This document shows, piece by piece, positions 17,139-24,863 of a stretch of DNA of 64,000 bases. Within the stretch, counting starts at the first letter, position 1. Every line of letters begins with the position of its first letter. The stretch comes from Streptomyces sp. NL15-2K. Lineage in GTDB: Bacteria > Actinomycetota > Actinomycetes > Streptomycetales > Streptomycetaceae. Where the stretch lies: NCBI RefSeq assembly GCF_030551255.1, contig NZ_CP130630.1:10725001-10789000 (forward strand). Reading direction: 5' to 3'. The translations under genes were made by a program, and so were the position numbers. The notes beneath the pieces are model-generated. The model ran no database searches, was not told the DNA's origin, and worked only from the letters and a program-made list of their open reading frames with translations.

Positions 17139-19325
17139 ATGACACAGAGCACCACCATCCGCTGGGAACAGGACCGCACCGGTGTCGTCACCCTCGTCCT
17201 CGACGACCCCGACCAGTCCGCCAACACCATGAACCAGGCCTTCCGCGACTCCCTCGCGGTGATCGCCGACCGCCTGGAGGCCGAGAAGGACACCATCCGG
17301 GGCATCATCCTCACCTCCGCCAAGAAGACGTTCTTCGCCGGCGGCGACCTTCGCGACCTGATCCGGGTCACACCCGAGACCGCCCAGGAGGCCTTCGACG
17401 CGGGCATGGCCGTCAAACGCGACCTGCGCCGCATCGAGACCCTCGGCAAGCCGGTCGTCGCGGCGATCAACGGCGCGGCCCTCGGCGGCGGGTACGAGAT
17501 CGCGCTCGCCTGCCACCACCGGATCGCCCTCGACGCGCCCGGCTCGAAGATCGGCTGCCCCGAGGTCACCCTCGGCCTGCTGCCCGGAGGCGGCGGAGTC
17601 GTCCGTACCGTACGCCTGCTGGGCATCGCCGACGCGCTGCTGAAGGTGCTGCTCCAGGGCACCCAGTACAACCCGCGGCGCGCCCTGGACAACGGCCTGG
17701 TCGACGACGTGGTGGCCACCCAGGAGGAGCTGCTCGCCAAGGCCCGCGCCTTCATCGAGGCCCACCCCGAATCCCGGCAGCCCTGGGACAAGCCGGGCTA
17801 CCGCATTCCCGGCGGTACGCCCGCCAACCCCAAGTTCGCGGCGAACCTGCCCGCCTTCCCGGCCACCCTGCGCAAGCAGACCGGCGGCGCGCCCTACCCG
17901 GCTCCGCGGGGCATCCTCGCCGCCGCCGTCGAGGGCTCCCAGGTCGACTTCGAGACCGCGCAGGTCATCGAGGCGCGCTACTTCGTCGAGCTGGCCGCGG
18001 GACAGACGTCCAAGAACATGATCCAGGCGTTCTTCTTCGACCTCCAGGCCGTCAACTCCGGCGCGAACCGTCCCCAGGGCATCGAGCCGCGCCAGGTCCG
18101 CAAGGTCGCCGTCCTCGGCGCCGGGATGATGGGCGCGGGCATCGCTTACTCGTGCGCCCGCGCGGGCATCGACGTGATCCTGAAGGACGTGTCGACCGAG
18201 GCAGCCGCCAAGGGCAAGAGCTACTCCGAGAAGCTGTGCGCCAAGGCCGTCTCGCGGGGCCGTACGACCCAGGAGAAGGCGGACGCGCTGCTGGCCCGCA
18301 TCACGCCCACGGCCGACCCGCAGGACCTGGCCGGCTGCGACGCCGTCATCGAGGCCGTCTTCGAGGACTCGGCGCTCAAGCACAAGGTGTTCCAGGAGAT
18401 CCAGCACATCGTCGAGCCGGACGCGCTGCTGTGCTCCAACACCTCCACGCTCCCCATCACCGCGCTGGCCGAGGGCGTCGAGCGGCAGGCCGACTTCATC
18501 GGGCTGCACTTCTTCTCACCCGTCGACAAGATGCCGCTCGTCGAGATCATCAAGGGCGAGCGCACCGGTGAGGAGGCCCTGGCCCGCGCCTTCGACCTGG
18601 TCCGGCAGATCAAGAAGACGCCGATCGTCGTCAACGACTCGCGCGGCTTCTTCACCTCCCGCGTGATCGGGCACTTCCTCAACGAGGGCGTCGCGATGGT
18701 CGGCGAGGGCATCGAGCCCGCGTCGGTCGAACAGGCGGCGGCGCAGGCGGGCTATCCGGCGAAGGTCCTGTCGCTGATGGACGAACTGACGCTCACGCTC
18801 CCGCGGAAGATCCGCAACGAGACGAAGCGAGCGGTGGAAGAGGCGGGCGGCACTTGGACGGCCCACCCCGCCGATGCCGTCATCGACCGCATGGTCGACG
18901 AGTTCGGCCGCACCGGCCGCAGCGGCGGCGCGGGCTTCTACGAGTACGGAGAGGACGGCAAGCGGGCCGGGCTGTGGCCGGGCCTGCGCGAGCACTTCAC
19001 GCGCGAGGGCGCGGAGATCCCCTTCAGGGACATGCAGGAACGCATGCTCTTCTCCGAGGCGCTGGACACCGTCAAGCTGCTGGAAGAGGGCGTGCTGACC
19101 TCCGTCGCCGACGCCAACATCGGCTCCCTCTTCGGCATCGGCTTCCCCGGCTGGACCGGCGGCGTGCTCCAGTACATCAACGGCTACGAGGGAGGCCTGC
19201 CCGGTTTCGTGGCACGCGCGCGTGAACTCGCCGAGCGCTACGGCGAGCGGTTCACCCCGCCCGCGCTGCTGGTGGAGAAGGCGGAGAAGGGGGAGAAGGG
19301 GGAGACGTTCACGGACGCCCGCTGA
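17139..19325 (+). CDS. Bifunctional enoyl-CoA hydratase / 3-hydroxyacyl-CoA dehydrogenase (FadB/FadJ-like)
   Basis: 728-residue fusion for the two middle steps of beta-oxidation. The N-terminal crotonase domain (about 1-200) has the oxyanion-hole segments KKTFFAGGDLRDL and NGAALGGGYEIALACHHR, and PEVTLGLLPGGGG. The NAD-binding Rossmann motif VAVLGAGMMGAGIAYSCARAG is near residues 324-344, followed by the catalytic FIGLHFFSPVDKMPLVEI region and C-terminal 3HCDH domains. The C-terminal 12 residues are Lys/Glu-rich. With the upstream thiolase it would form the trifunctional beta-oxidation complex. Last gene of the operon. The 53 bases after the stop contain several GCTGAC repeats, then the convergent MerR gene. 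Confidence 0.94.
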   Translation: MTQSTTIRWEQDRTGVVTLVLDDPDQSANTMNQAFRDSLAVIADRLEAEKDTIRGIILTSAKKTFFAGGDLRDLIRVTPETAQEAFDAGMAVKRDLRRIETLGKPVVAAINGAALGGGYEIALACHHRIALDAPGSKIGCPEVTLGLLPGGGGVVRTVRLLGIADALLKVLLQGTQYNPRRALDNGLVDDVVATQEELLAKARAFIEAHPESRQPWDKPGYRIPGGTPANPKFAANLPAFPATLRKQTGGAPYPAPRGILAAAVEGSQVDFETAQVIEARYFVELAAGQTSKNMIQAFFFDLQAVNSGANRPQGIEPRQVRKVAVLGAGMMGAGIAYSCARAGIDVILKDVSTEAAAKGKSYSEKLCAKAVSRGRTTQEKADALLARITPTADPQDLAGCDAVIEAVFEDSALKHKVFQEIQHIVEPDALLCSNTSTLPITALAEGVERQADFIGLHFFSPVDKMPLVEIIKGERTGEEALARAFDLVRQIKKTPIVVNDSRGFFTSRVIGHFLNEGVAMVGEGIEPASVEQAAAQAGYPAKVLSLMDELTLTLPRKIRNETKRAVEEAGGTWTAHPADAVIDRMVDEFGRTGRSGGAGFYEYGEDGKRAGLWPGLREHFTREGAEIPFRDMQERMLFSEALDTVKLLEEGVLTSVADANIGSLFGIGFPGWTGGVLQYINGYEGGLPGFVARARELAERYGERFTPPALLVEKAEKGEKGETFTDAR

Positions 19326-19378
19326 CGCTGCTGACGGATCGCCTGCTGACGTGGAGCCTCGCCCGCTGACGCGGAGCG

Positions 19379-20077
19379 TCACCCGTCACCGTCGAGCCAC
19401 TCCCGCAGCTCCTCCCTCAGCGACCGCTGAAAGGTCGTGAGCAGGGCCTGCACCACGAGCGGATGCATATGGGCGGACAGGGACTTCACGTCTCCCGGGT
19501 CCCGTTCGGCGACCGCGTCGCGCAGCAGCCGCGACAGCTCGTGCGCGGCCGTGCGGGAGTGCTCGATGAGCGTGGTGCGGGCGGCGAGGATCGTTTCCTG
19601 GGACAGCGGTACGTCGAGCAGCTCGACGCCGAGCCGGAGCAGTCCGGCGTCGACCCGCAGGGCGTCACCGTCCCGGCTGACGACGTTCATCGCCGCCAGC
19701 CGCTCCACGTCGGCGTCGGCGAGCGGCCGGCCCGCCCGCCGTTCGAGCTCCTCCCGCGTCACCGTCTCCACCGTGTCCGGCGCCCAGGACGCCACCACCG
19801 CCCGGTGGATCGCCAGGTCGTGCGCGCTCAGGTCCGGCGGCAGCTGCTGGAGATAGCGCTCGATGGCCGCCAGCGTCATGCCCTGGTGCTGCAACTCCTC
19901 GATGAGCGCCAGCCGGCCCAGGTGCCGCCTGCCGTAGTGCCCCACGCGCCGCGGGCCGATCACCGGCGGGGGCAGCAGACCCTTGGTGCCGTAGAAACGG
20001 ACCGTGCGGACCGTGACACCCGCGCGCGCGGCCAGCTCGTCGATCGTGAGGGTCGGCTCGTCGGTGTCGGTCGTCAT
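19379..20077 (-). CDS. MerR family transcriptional regulator
   Basis: 232-residue MerR-type regulator. The N-terminal winged helix is clear (TIDELAARAGVTVRTVRFYGTKGLLPPP, about residues 10-38), with the family YGRRHLGRLALIEELQHQGMTL hinge. The long C-terminal effector part (about 90-232) has no Cys cluster, so it probably senses an organic ligand, not metal. ATG at 20075-20077 is chosen; the longer frame would start inside its own promoter. It is tail-to-tail with the fadB-like gene, and a regulatory link to fatty-acid degradation is plausible but unproven. A CACCA-A-TGGTG inverted repeat 20 bases upstream of the start may be an autoregulatory site. Confidence 0.87.
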   Translation of the reverse strand: MTTDTDEPTLTIDELAARAGVTVRTVRFYGTKGLLPPPVIGPRRVGHYGRRHLGRLALIEELQHQGMTLAAIERYLQQLPPDLSAHDLAIHRAVVASWAPDTVETVTREELERRAGRPLADADVERLAAMNVVSRDGDALRVDAGLLRLGVELLDVPLSQETILAARTTLIEHSRTAAHELSRLLRDAVAERDPGDVKSLSAHMHPLVVQALLTTFQRSLREELREWLDGDG

Positions 20078-20097
20078 GTGCAGCAGTATCGCTGTCT

Positions 20098-20108
20098 CAC
20101 CAATGGTG
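20098..20108. promoter_or_regulatory. Inverted repeat upstream of the MerR gene
   Basis: CACCA-A-TGGTG, a perfect 5+1+5 inverted repeat, sits 21-31 bases upstream of the MerR ATG. MerR proteins bind dyads in the spacer of their own promoter, so this is a candidate autoregulatory operator. The repeat is short and could be chance. Confidence 0.35.
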
Positions 20109-20191
20109 TGAAACCTCTTGAGTACCCCTGAATGCCCTTGATGACCATGTGAGATGTCACGCTGTGTGACACGCGCCACCGCCTACGAGGT

Positions 20192-20262
20192 GGTGTCCGG
20201 GGAAGGCGATCCCTTGGCCTGTGCCTCTCCTGAGGGCACGGGCCGAGTCACGTCCGGACACC
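20192..20262 (+). promoter_or_regulatory. Structured leader RNA upstream of the permease
   Basis: A nine-base closing helix (GGTGTCCGG 20192-20200 with CCGGACACC 20254-20262) encloses a small GGG/CCC hairpin (about 20200-20213) and a ten-pair hairpin (GGCCTGTGCC 20216-20225 with GGCACGGGCC 20235-20244, one U-G pair). A closing stem around two hairpins resembles a cis-regulatory RNA or small-molecule sensor. I do not recognise a known riboswitch class. It ends 42 bases before the permease start. Confidence 0.4.
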
Positions 20263-20304
20263 CGAGCGAGACCCGCCGGGGCGCACCAGAGAGTGGAACC
20301 ACCC

Positions 20305-21612
20305 GTGAGCAAGGACGCCGTCCAATCGGCATCGGCCGCGCTGGCGCTCGCCTACCTCGTCTGCGGAGTCTTCGCCTTCTTCGTGGTCCGGGCCCTCGGC
20401 GAGCTGGTCCTGTACCGGCCGTCGTCGGGCTCCTTCGTGTCGTACGCGCGCGAGTTCCTCGGTGAGAAGGGCGCGTATGCCGCGGGCTGGATGTACTTCC
20501 TGAACTGGTCGACGACCGGCATCGCCGACATCACCGCGATCGCCCTCTACACGCACTACTGGAGTCTGTTCACCGACATCCCGCAGTGGGTGCTCGCCCT
20601 GATCGCCCTGGCGGTGGTCCTGGCCGTGAACCTGATCTCGGTGAAGATCTTCGGAGAGATGGAGTTCTGGTTCGCGATCATCAAGGTCGCCACGCTCGTC
20701 GGCTTCATGCTGATCGGCATCTTCCTGCTGGCCACGCAAGCCGAGGTGGGCGGCCAGACTCCGGGCCTGAGCGTGATCACCGACAACGGCGGCGTCTTCC
20801 CGCACGGCCTGATGCCCGTCGTGCTCGTCATGCAGGGCGTGATCTTCGCGTACGCCGCTCTGGAGCTGGTCGGCGTCGCCGCCGGTGAGACCGCCGAGCC
20901 GGAGAAGGTCGTCCCGCGCGCGGTGAACTCGATCATGTGGCGCGTCGGGCTCTTCTACGTCGGCTCGGTCGTCCTGCTCGCTCTGCTGCTGCCCGGCTCG
21001 GTCTACTCGGCCGACGAGAGCCCCTTCGTGACGGTCCTGTCGAAGATCGGCGTCCCGGCGGCGGGCGACGTGATGAACCTGGTGGTCCTGACGGCCGCGA
21101 TGTCGTCGCTGAACTCGGGGCTGTACTCCACCGGCCGGATTCTGCGCTCCATGGCGATGGCGGGATCGGCGCCGAAGTTCACCGCCCGCATGAACCGCAG
21201 CCAGGTCCCCTACGGCGGCATCCTGCTCACCTGCGCGGTGTGCGTGCTCGGCGTGGGTCTGAACTTCCTGATGCCGAGCCAGGCCTTCGAAATCGTGCTG
21301 AACGTCGCCTCTCTCGGCATCATCAGCACCTGGGTGATCATCATGATCTGCCACCTGGTCTTCGTCCGCCGCGCCAAGGCGGGCCTGGTGGCCCGGCCCT
21401 CCTTCCGCCTTCCTGGCAGCCCGGTCACGGAGCTCACCACGATCGCCTTCCTGCTCGCCGTCCTCGGCCTGATGTGGAACGACCCCGAGGTCGGCCGCAA
21501 GACGCTCCTGCTGGTCCCCGTGATCGCGCTGATGCTGATCGGCGGTTGGTTCGGGATCCGGCGGCGGGTCGCGCGCGCCGCGGCCCAGGAGCTGACGGAC
21601 CTGGCGAAGTAG
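20305..21612 (+). CDS. Amino acid permease (APC family, AnsP-like) lacking its N-terminal transmembrane helix
   Basis: 435-residue APC-family permease, probably for asparagine or D-amino acids (YLVCGVFAFFVVRALGEL, SSGSFVSYAREFLG, FGEMEFWFAIIKV, FAYAALELVGVAAGET and AAMSSLNSGLYSTGRILR are diagnostic). Complete relatives are about 480-490 residues and carry the IALGGAIGTGLF substrate-binding helix just after a short cytoplasmic tail. Here the start segment (VSKDAV) jumps almost directly to the second helix (ALALAYLVCG), so about 45-50 residues including helix 1 are missing in frame. No other reading frame holds the missing part. The protein is probably non-functional or altered, so this may be a pseudogene despite the intact frame. 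Confidence 0.8.
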   Translation: MSKDAVQSASAALALAYLVCGVFAFFVVRALGELVLYRPSSGSFVSYAREFLGEKGAYAAGWMYFLNWSTTGIADITAIALYTHYWSLFTDIPQWVLALIALAVVLAVNLISVKIFGEMEFWFAIIKVATLVGFMLIGIFLLATQAEVGGQTPGLSVITDNGGVFPHGLMPVVLVMQGVIFAYAALELVGVAAGETAEPEKVVPRAVNSIMWRVGLFYVGSVVLLALLLPGSVYSADESPFVTVLSKIGVPAAGDVMNLVVLTAAMSSLNSGLYSTGRILRSMAMAGSAPKFTARMNRSQVPYGGILLTCAVCVLGVGLNFLMPSQAFEIVLNVASLGIISTWVIIMICHLVFVRRAKAGLVARPSFRLPGSPVTELTTIAFLLAVLGLMWNDPEVGRKTLLLVPVIALMLIGGWFGIRRRVARAAAQELTDLAK

Positions 21613-21654
21613 CAGGTCAGGACCACTGTCAGCGGCAGCGCCTACGGTGGCGTC

Positions 21655-22143
21655 ATGTCGGAGATCAGGGAGATCAGATATGTCCGGGGCGACGCCACCG
21701 TTCCGTCGGTCAAGGGCGTCAAGCTGATCGCCCATGTCTGCAACGACATCGGCGGCTGGGGGAAGGGCTTCGTCCTGGCCATATCCCGCCGCTGGCCCGA
21801 GCCGGAGGCGGCCTACCGGGCCTGGCACCGCGACCGCGCGGCGAACGACTTCGGGCTGGGCGCGGTTCAGTTCGTCCAAGTCGGGCGGTACGCGTGGGTG
21901 GCCAACATGGTCGGTCAGCGAGGTATCGGCACCAGCAGCAAGGGCGTCCCCGTCCGCTACGAGGCGATCGACGCGGCGCTGGGACGGCTGGCCGGCAAGG
22001 CCGAGGAACTCGGCGCCTCCGTCCACATGCCCCGCATAGGGTGCGGCCTGGCGGGCGGCAAGTGGTCCCGCGTCGAGCCGTTGATCACCGAACGGCTGGT
22101 GCAGCGGGGGATCGCCGTGACGGTGTACGACCACGGGGACTGA
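21655..22143 (+). CDS. Macro domain protein (ADP-ribose-processing)
   Basis: 162-residue stand-alone macro domain. The N-terminal YVRGDAT and the adenosine/phosphate-binding loop HVCNDIGGWGKGFVLAIS (about 28-45), plus the downstream MPRIGCGLAGGKWSRVEPLI, match the Appr-1''-p/Poa1p and TARG1 branch. These bind ADP-ribose and remove phosphate or ADP-ribosyl groups from proteins, tRNA-splicing products or nucleic acids. It has no partner toxin or ADP-ribosyltransferase next to it. It lies 42 bases after the permease and 10 bases from the convergent arginase-family gene. The whole protein is one domain without extensions. Confidence 0.88.
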   Translation: MSEIREIRYVRGDATVPSVKGVKLIAHVCNDIGGWGKGFVLAISRRWPEPEAAYRAWHRDRAANDFGLGAVQFVQVGRYAWVANMVGQRGIGTSSKGVPVRYEAIDAALGRLAGKAEELGASVHMPRIGCGLAGGKWSRVEPLITERLVQRGIAVTVYDHGD

Positions 22144-22153
22144 CCGGCCCGAG

Positions 22154-23038
22154 TCACACCCGGTTCTCGAACGCCCGTACAAGACACTCGGTCAGGCGCG
22201 CCGCGATGCTCCCGTCCGGGTCCAGACGGGGGTTGAAGATGGTGACATCGAAGCCGACCGCTGCCGGGACGGACAACGCCCTGCCCAGCACACTCTCCAG
22301 CTCCTGCCAGGTCAGTCCGCCGGGCTGCCGGTGGTCGACCGCCGGCATGAGGTCGTCGTCCAGCACGTCGGCATCGAGGTGGATCCAGTACCCGGCGCTG
22401 ACGCCGTCGCCGAGCAGGCCGACCGCGCTGTCCGCGGCCCGGGCCGCCCCGAGGGCGCGCACCTCGTGGAGGTCCATCGTGGACAACTCGGCCGGCAACG
22501 GCTGCATCCCGGCCGCCGTGGACTCCTCCGCGTCCCGGAAGCCGAAGGCGACCACGTCCTCGTCCCGCACCAGCGGCCCCCGGCGCTCCAGGTCGGCCAG
22601 GGCGGTGGGCCCGTGACCCGTGGCCAGGGCGAGCTCCATGGAGGCCACCTCGCCGACCGGTTCCGCCGCAGGCTGGTAGAAATCGGTGTGGCCGTCGAGG
22701 AAGAGCAGACCGTGACGGCCCCGGCGGCGCAGCGCGAGCAGATTGCCGAGCAGGATGCTGCAGTCGCCGCCGAGGACCACAGGGAACCGGCCATGGTCCA
22801 GCACATCGCCCACGGCGTCGGCCAGCGCGACGGAGTACGCCGCGATGCCCGCCGGGTTGAGGACCCCGGTGTCGGGGTCACGCGCCGGGTCGTAGGCGGG
22901 CGGCTCCACCCGGCCCGCCCGCACCGCCCCGAGGCCGGTGTCCAGACCGGCGCCCAGCAGCGCCTCCGGCAGCTCCTCGACCCCGGACGGCCGCAGTCCC
23001 AGCACGGACGGAGCCTCGATGATCGCCACGTTCCGCAC
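22154..23038 (-). CDS. Arginase/agmatinase/formiminoglutamase family protein
   Basis: 294-residue ureohydrolase fold. Mn-binding motifs are present in order: GGDCSILLG (the GGDHS position with Cys in place of His, about 99-107), LFLDGHTDFYQP (DGHTD where many have DAHxD) and HLDADVLDDD (the DxDxxDP-type motif). The Cys substitution for the first-metal His is unusual and may reflect altered metal use or substrate. The hydrolysed guanidino compound is unknown. The GTG at 23036-23038 is preferred because GAGGGA lies seven bases upstream; the frame stays open for 15 more codons. Convergent with the macro-domain gene. Confidence 0.82.
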   Translation of the reverse strand: MRNVAIIEAPSVLGLRPSGVEELPEALLGAGLDTGLGAVRAGRVEPPAYDPARDPDTGVLNPAGIAAYSVALADAVGDVLDHGRFPVVLGGDCSILLGNLLALRRRGRHGLLFLDGHTDFYQPAAEPVGEVASMELALATGHGPTALADLERRGPLVRDEDVVAFGFRDAEESTAAGMQPLPAELSTMDLHEVRALGAARAADSAVGLLGDGVSAGYWIHLDADVLDDDLMPAVDHRQPGGLTWQELESVLGRALSVPAAVGFDVTIFNPRLDPDGSIAARLTECLVRAFENRV

Positions 23039-23128
23039 GTCCGACTCCCTCGTCAGCCCGGCGGCGCCGGCCGGCCCACGCATCCGGCGCTCAAGCCCAC
23101 CGTAAGCCGCCGGGCGGAACGAAGCGCG

Positions 23129-24664
23129 TCAGTGCCCGCGCCCGGCCTCGTGCTCGTGCTCATGCGCGTGCACGTCATTCGTCGCCGCGATCTTCTTCCA
23201 CGACTTCGGCTGCACGGGCGCCCCCTGCGTCCCCAGGGCCCGAGCCGATACCGACGCGTCCCTCGCCGCGGGCGCCGCCGGCTTCGACGGCTGGAACAGC
23301 CACGTGTCGAACAGCGCGGCCAGCGGCTTCCCGGACACCTGCTCGGCGTAACGCTGGAAGTCGGCGACCGACGCGTTGCCGTGCGCGTACTTCCGCGGCC
23401 AGCCCTTCAGCAGCGCGAAGAACGCCTCGTCGCCGATCTCGTTCCGCAGCGCCTGCAGAGCCAGCGCGCCCCGGTCGTACACGGCGAGATGGAACTGGTT
23501 CTCCGGCCCGGGATCACCGGGCTTCACCGTCCAGAACGCGTCGTCGGCCGGATGCGAGGCGTACACGTAGTCGGCGAGTTCCTGTGCCGTGCCCTCGCCC
23601 TCGTGCTCGGACCACAGCCACTGCGCGTACCGCGCGAAGCCCTCGTTGACCCAGATGTCCTTCCATCCGGCGACGGACACGAGATCGCCGTACCACTGGT
23701 GGGCCAGCTCGTGCACGACCACGGAGGTGTTCGACCCGTTGGCGAACTGCCGCGGGCTGTAGTAGGGCCGGGTCTGCGTCTCCAGCGCGTACCCGGTGGT
23801 GGTGTTCGGAACGTACCCGCCGAGCGCGTTGTACGGATACGGCCCGAAGTACTCGGTCAGCCAGTCGGCGATCTCCCCGGTCCGCTCGATGCTGGCCCGT
23901 GCCGCGCCGTAGTTGTCGCCGAGGTCCTTGCTGTAGGCGTTGACGACCGGAATGCCGCTCTCGGTCGTGCCGGTCGTCACGTCGAACTTCCCGACCGCCA
24001 AGGTCGCCAGATACGTGGCCTGCGGCTTGTTCGACCGCCAGCTGTAGCGGGTCCAGCCGGCCCGCGAACTCGTCGACTGGAGCGTGCCGTTGGAGATGGC
24101 CTGGCTGCCGTCCGGCACCTGGACCGACACGTCGTAGGTGGCCTTGTCGAGCGGGTGGTCGTTGCTGGGGAACCACCACCAGGCCGCCTCTGGCTCGTTC
24201 GCCGCGACCGCGCCGTCCGGCGTGCGCAGCCAGCTGGTGAAGCCGTACGCCTGCTTCGACGACGGCACCCCGCGGTAGCGCACCACGACGGTGACGTCGG
24301 TGTCCTTCGCCAGTGGCGTCTTCGGCGTGATCTCCAGCTCGTGTTCGCCCGAGGTCGTGAACGACGCCTTGGCGCCGTTCACCCGCACCTCGCTCACGTC
24401 CAGCAGAAAGTCCAGATTGAACCGCGTCAGATCCTGCGTGGTGCGGGCCAGGAGGGTCGCCGTGCCCTCCAGTTCGTCCGTGGCCGGCTGGTACTTCAGC
24501 CTGAGGTCGTAATGGGAGACGTCGTATCCGCCGTTGCCGTAGTCCGGGTAGTAGGGGTCGCCGATGCCCGGCGCCCCCGGAGAGGGGCTCGCGGCCGATG
24601 CGGGGATCGCCAGTAACAGGGATGCCGCAGCCAGTGCGCCCGGCGCGATGATTCTGCGGTGCAC
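23129..24664 (-). CDS. Secreted M1 family zinc aminopeptidase
   Basis: 511-residue exported gluzincin. Starts at GTG 24662-24664 behind GGAG, then a signal peptide (RRIIAPGALAAASLLLAIPASAA). The M1 N-terminal beta domain begins at VSHYDLRLKY, the zinc site is VVHELAHQWYG (HExxH), and the third ligand Glu lies in IWVNEGFARYAQWL. It lacks the long C-terminal domains of PepN, as do other small secreted Streptomyces M1 enzymes. The GAMEN-type exopeptidase loop is replaced by YALETQTRPYY (the TTGYALETQ position). The tail is His-rich (HAHEHEHEAGRGH), perhaps for metal binding. An alternative GTG eight codons upstream exists. It is divergent from the S15 peptidase gene. Confidence 0.92.
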   Translation of the reverse strand: MHRRIIAPGALAAASLLLAIPASAASPSPGAPGIGDPYYPDYGNGGYDVSHYDLRLKYQPATDELEGTATLLARTTQDLTRFNLDFLLDVSEVRVNGAKASFTTSGEHELEITPKTPLAKDTDVTVVVRYRGVPSSKQAYGFTSWLRTPDGAVAANEPEAAWWWFPSNDHPLDKATYDVSVQVPDGSQAISNGTLQSTSSRAGWTRYSWRSNKPQATYLATLAVGKFDVTTGTTESGIPVVNAYSKDLGDNYGAARASIERTGEIADWLTEYFGPYPYNALGGYVPNTTTGYALETQTRPYYSPRQFANGSNTSVVVHELAHQWYGDLVSVAGWKDIWVNEGFARYAQWLWSEHEGEGTAQELADYVYASHPADDAFWTVKPGDPGPENQFHLAVYDRGALALQALRNEIGDEAFFALLKGWPRKYAHGNASVADFQRYAEQVSGKPLAALFDTWLFQPSKPAAPAARDASVSARALGTQGAPVQPKSWKKIAATNDVHAHEHEHEAGRGH

Positions 24665-24863
24665 GAAAGCTCCAAGTCGTAGGGGCACGAAGTCCGTTCG
24701 CAGTCTATTGAGTTCCTGTGTGCCCGGACGTGTCCACCGCCGCCGCTGTCACACGATCGCCATTGGGCCGTCACGAGCGAGCCGCCCCAAGGGACTTCGC
24801 GGGCCCCACACGCGTCCTGGTGCCCTCTTCTGTACGGGAGTTGACCGATGTAGCGTCCGGCGC

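Noticed and set aside
17031..18509. 492-codon minus-strand frame opposite the fadB-like gene
   Set aside because: Shadow frame made by third-position GC bias. The plus-strand gene has full family motifs and the reverse translation is low-complexity Gly/Ala/Arg/Val.
20248..22182. 644-codon minus-strand frame across the permease and macro-domain genes
   Set aside because: Crosses two recognisable genes and translates to Asp/Arg/His/Gln-rich sequence with no domain.
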